From Christensenellaceae bacterium (GTDB lineage: Bacteria; Bacillota; Clostridia; Christensenellales; SZUA-584), in assembly GCA_012719815.1 (NCBI GenBank), contig JAAXZP010000161.1, positions 1 through 5,821 of the forward strand: a DNA stretch of 5,821 nucleotides. The letters are read 5' to 3'. The first letter of the stretch is position 1. The number at the start of each line of letters is the position of its first letter. Position numbers and translations under genes: made by a program. Below the pieces are notes generated by a model. That model was not told the origin of the DNA, ran no database searches, and was given only the letters and a program-made list of their open reading frames with translations. Positions 5,752-5,821 of the stretch are shown piece after piece.

Positions 5752-5768
5752 GGGGAAGAAGGAAGATA

Positions 5769-5821
5769 ATGCTGATAAGACCGACATATGCAAAGGTCAA
5801 CCTGGGCGCGATAAAACGCAA
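5769..5821 (+). CDS. alr: Probable alanine racemase, 5' end only
   Basis: The window ends after 17 codons and two bases of the eighteenth. The visible peptide, MLIRPTYAKVNLGAIKR, fits the N-terminus of alanine racemase, whose usual pattern is R-[DP]-T-[WY]-A-x-[VI]-[ND]-L-x-A-[IL]. The PLP-binding lysine and everything else needed for proof lie outside. AAGGA at 5759-5763 within a long purine run lies 5 nt before the ATG. The gene is 47 nt after the ACT gene in the same direction, with no clear terminator or promoter between, so read-through from the operon is possible. Alanine racemase makes D-alanine for peptidoglycan. Another member of the PLP-dependent racemase fold cannot be excluded from so few residues. 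Confidence 0.6.
   Translation, partial: MLIRPTYAKVNLGAIKR

Noticed and set aside
3907..5793. Minus-strand open frame of 628 codons opposite the second ligase and the ACT gene
   Set aside because: It has the same low-information composition and no domain. The plus-strand genes under it are unmistakable, with good ribosome sites.

Overview
The window reads as one rightward gene block from an anaerobic bacterium, probably a Clostridia-class member of the Bacillota with moderately GC-rich coding DNA. This placement is inferred from strong GGAGG-type ribosome binding sites, tight gene packing, the oxygen-sensitive ferredoxin-dependent enzyme, and the AT-rich upstream region next to GC-rich genes. 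No genus can be named from the sequence alone.

Layout. Bases 1-297 hold no recognisable gene. They contain the tail of an unidentified upstream unit with a perfect 26-bp tandem duplication (59-110), an intrinsic terminator (148-177), a 22-bp palindrome (202-223) lying over the -35 region of a promoter with a consensus TATAAT (243-248), and a short leader with a bulged hairpin (271-301). Then come five complete genes in one direction: a divergent phenylacetate-CoA ligase (325-1626), indolepyruvate:ferredoxin oxidoreductase alpha (iorA, 1651-3378) and beta (iorB, 3375-3950, ATGA overlap with iorA), a canonical phenylacetate-CoA ligase (3979-5277), and a small double-ACT-domain protein (5293-5721). 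Gaps are 24, -4, 28 and 15 nt, so the five are very likely one operon. The window closes on the first 17 codons of a probable alanine racemase (from 5769), 47 nt downstream with no convincing terminator between.

How the genes work together. IorAB interconverts aryl-2-oxoacids (indolepyruvate, phenylpyruvate, 4-hydroxyphenylpyruvate), CoA and oxidised ferredoxin with aryl-acetyl-CoA, CO2 and reduced ferredoxin. The AMP-forming ligases interconvert arylacetates and aryl-acetyl-CoA. With an aminotransferase encoded elsewhere, this links aromatic amino acids to arylacetates. It could run oxidatively (amino acid fermentation) or reductively (rebuilding aromatic amino acids from scavenged arylacetates); the sequence does not decide which. 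The ACT protein is a plausible amino-acid sensor for the module.

The most interesting points are the two gaplessly alignable ligase paralogs (about 58% identical by hand count). The first has lost canonical residues in both the presumed acid pocket and the adenine-contact motif. Another is an octamer, AATACTTT, that occurs four times upstream of the operon, twice as the arms of the promoter palindrome. The enzymatic module itself is a known type rather than a new system.
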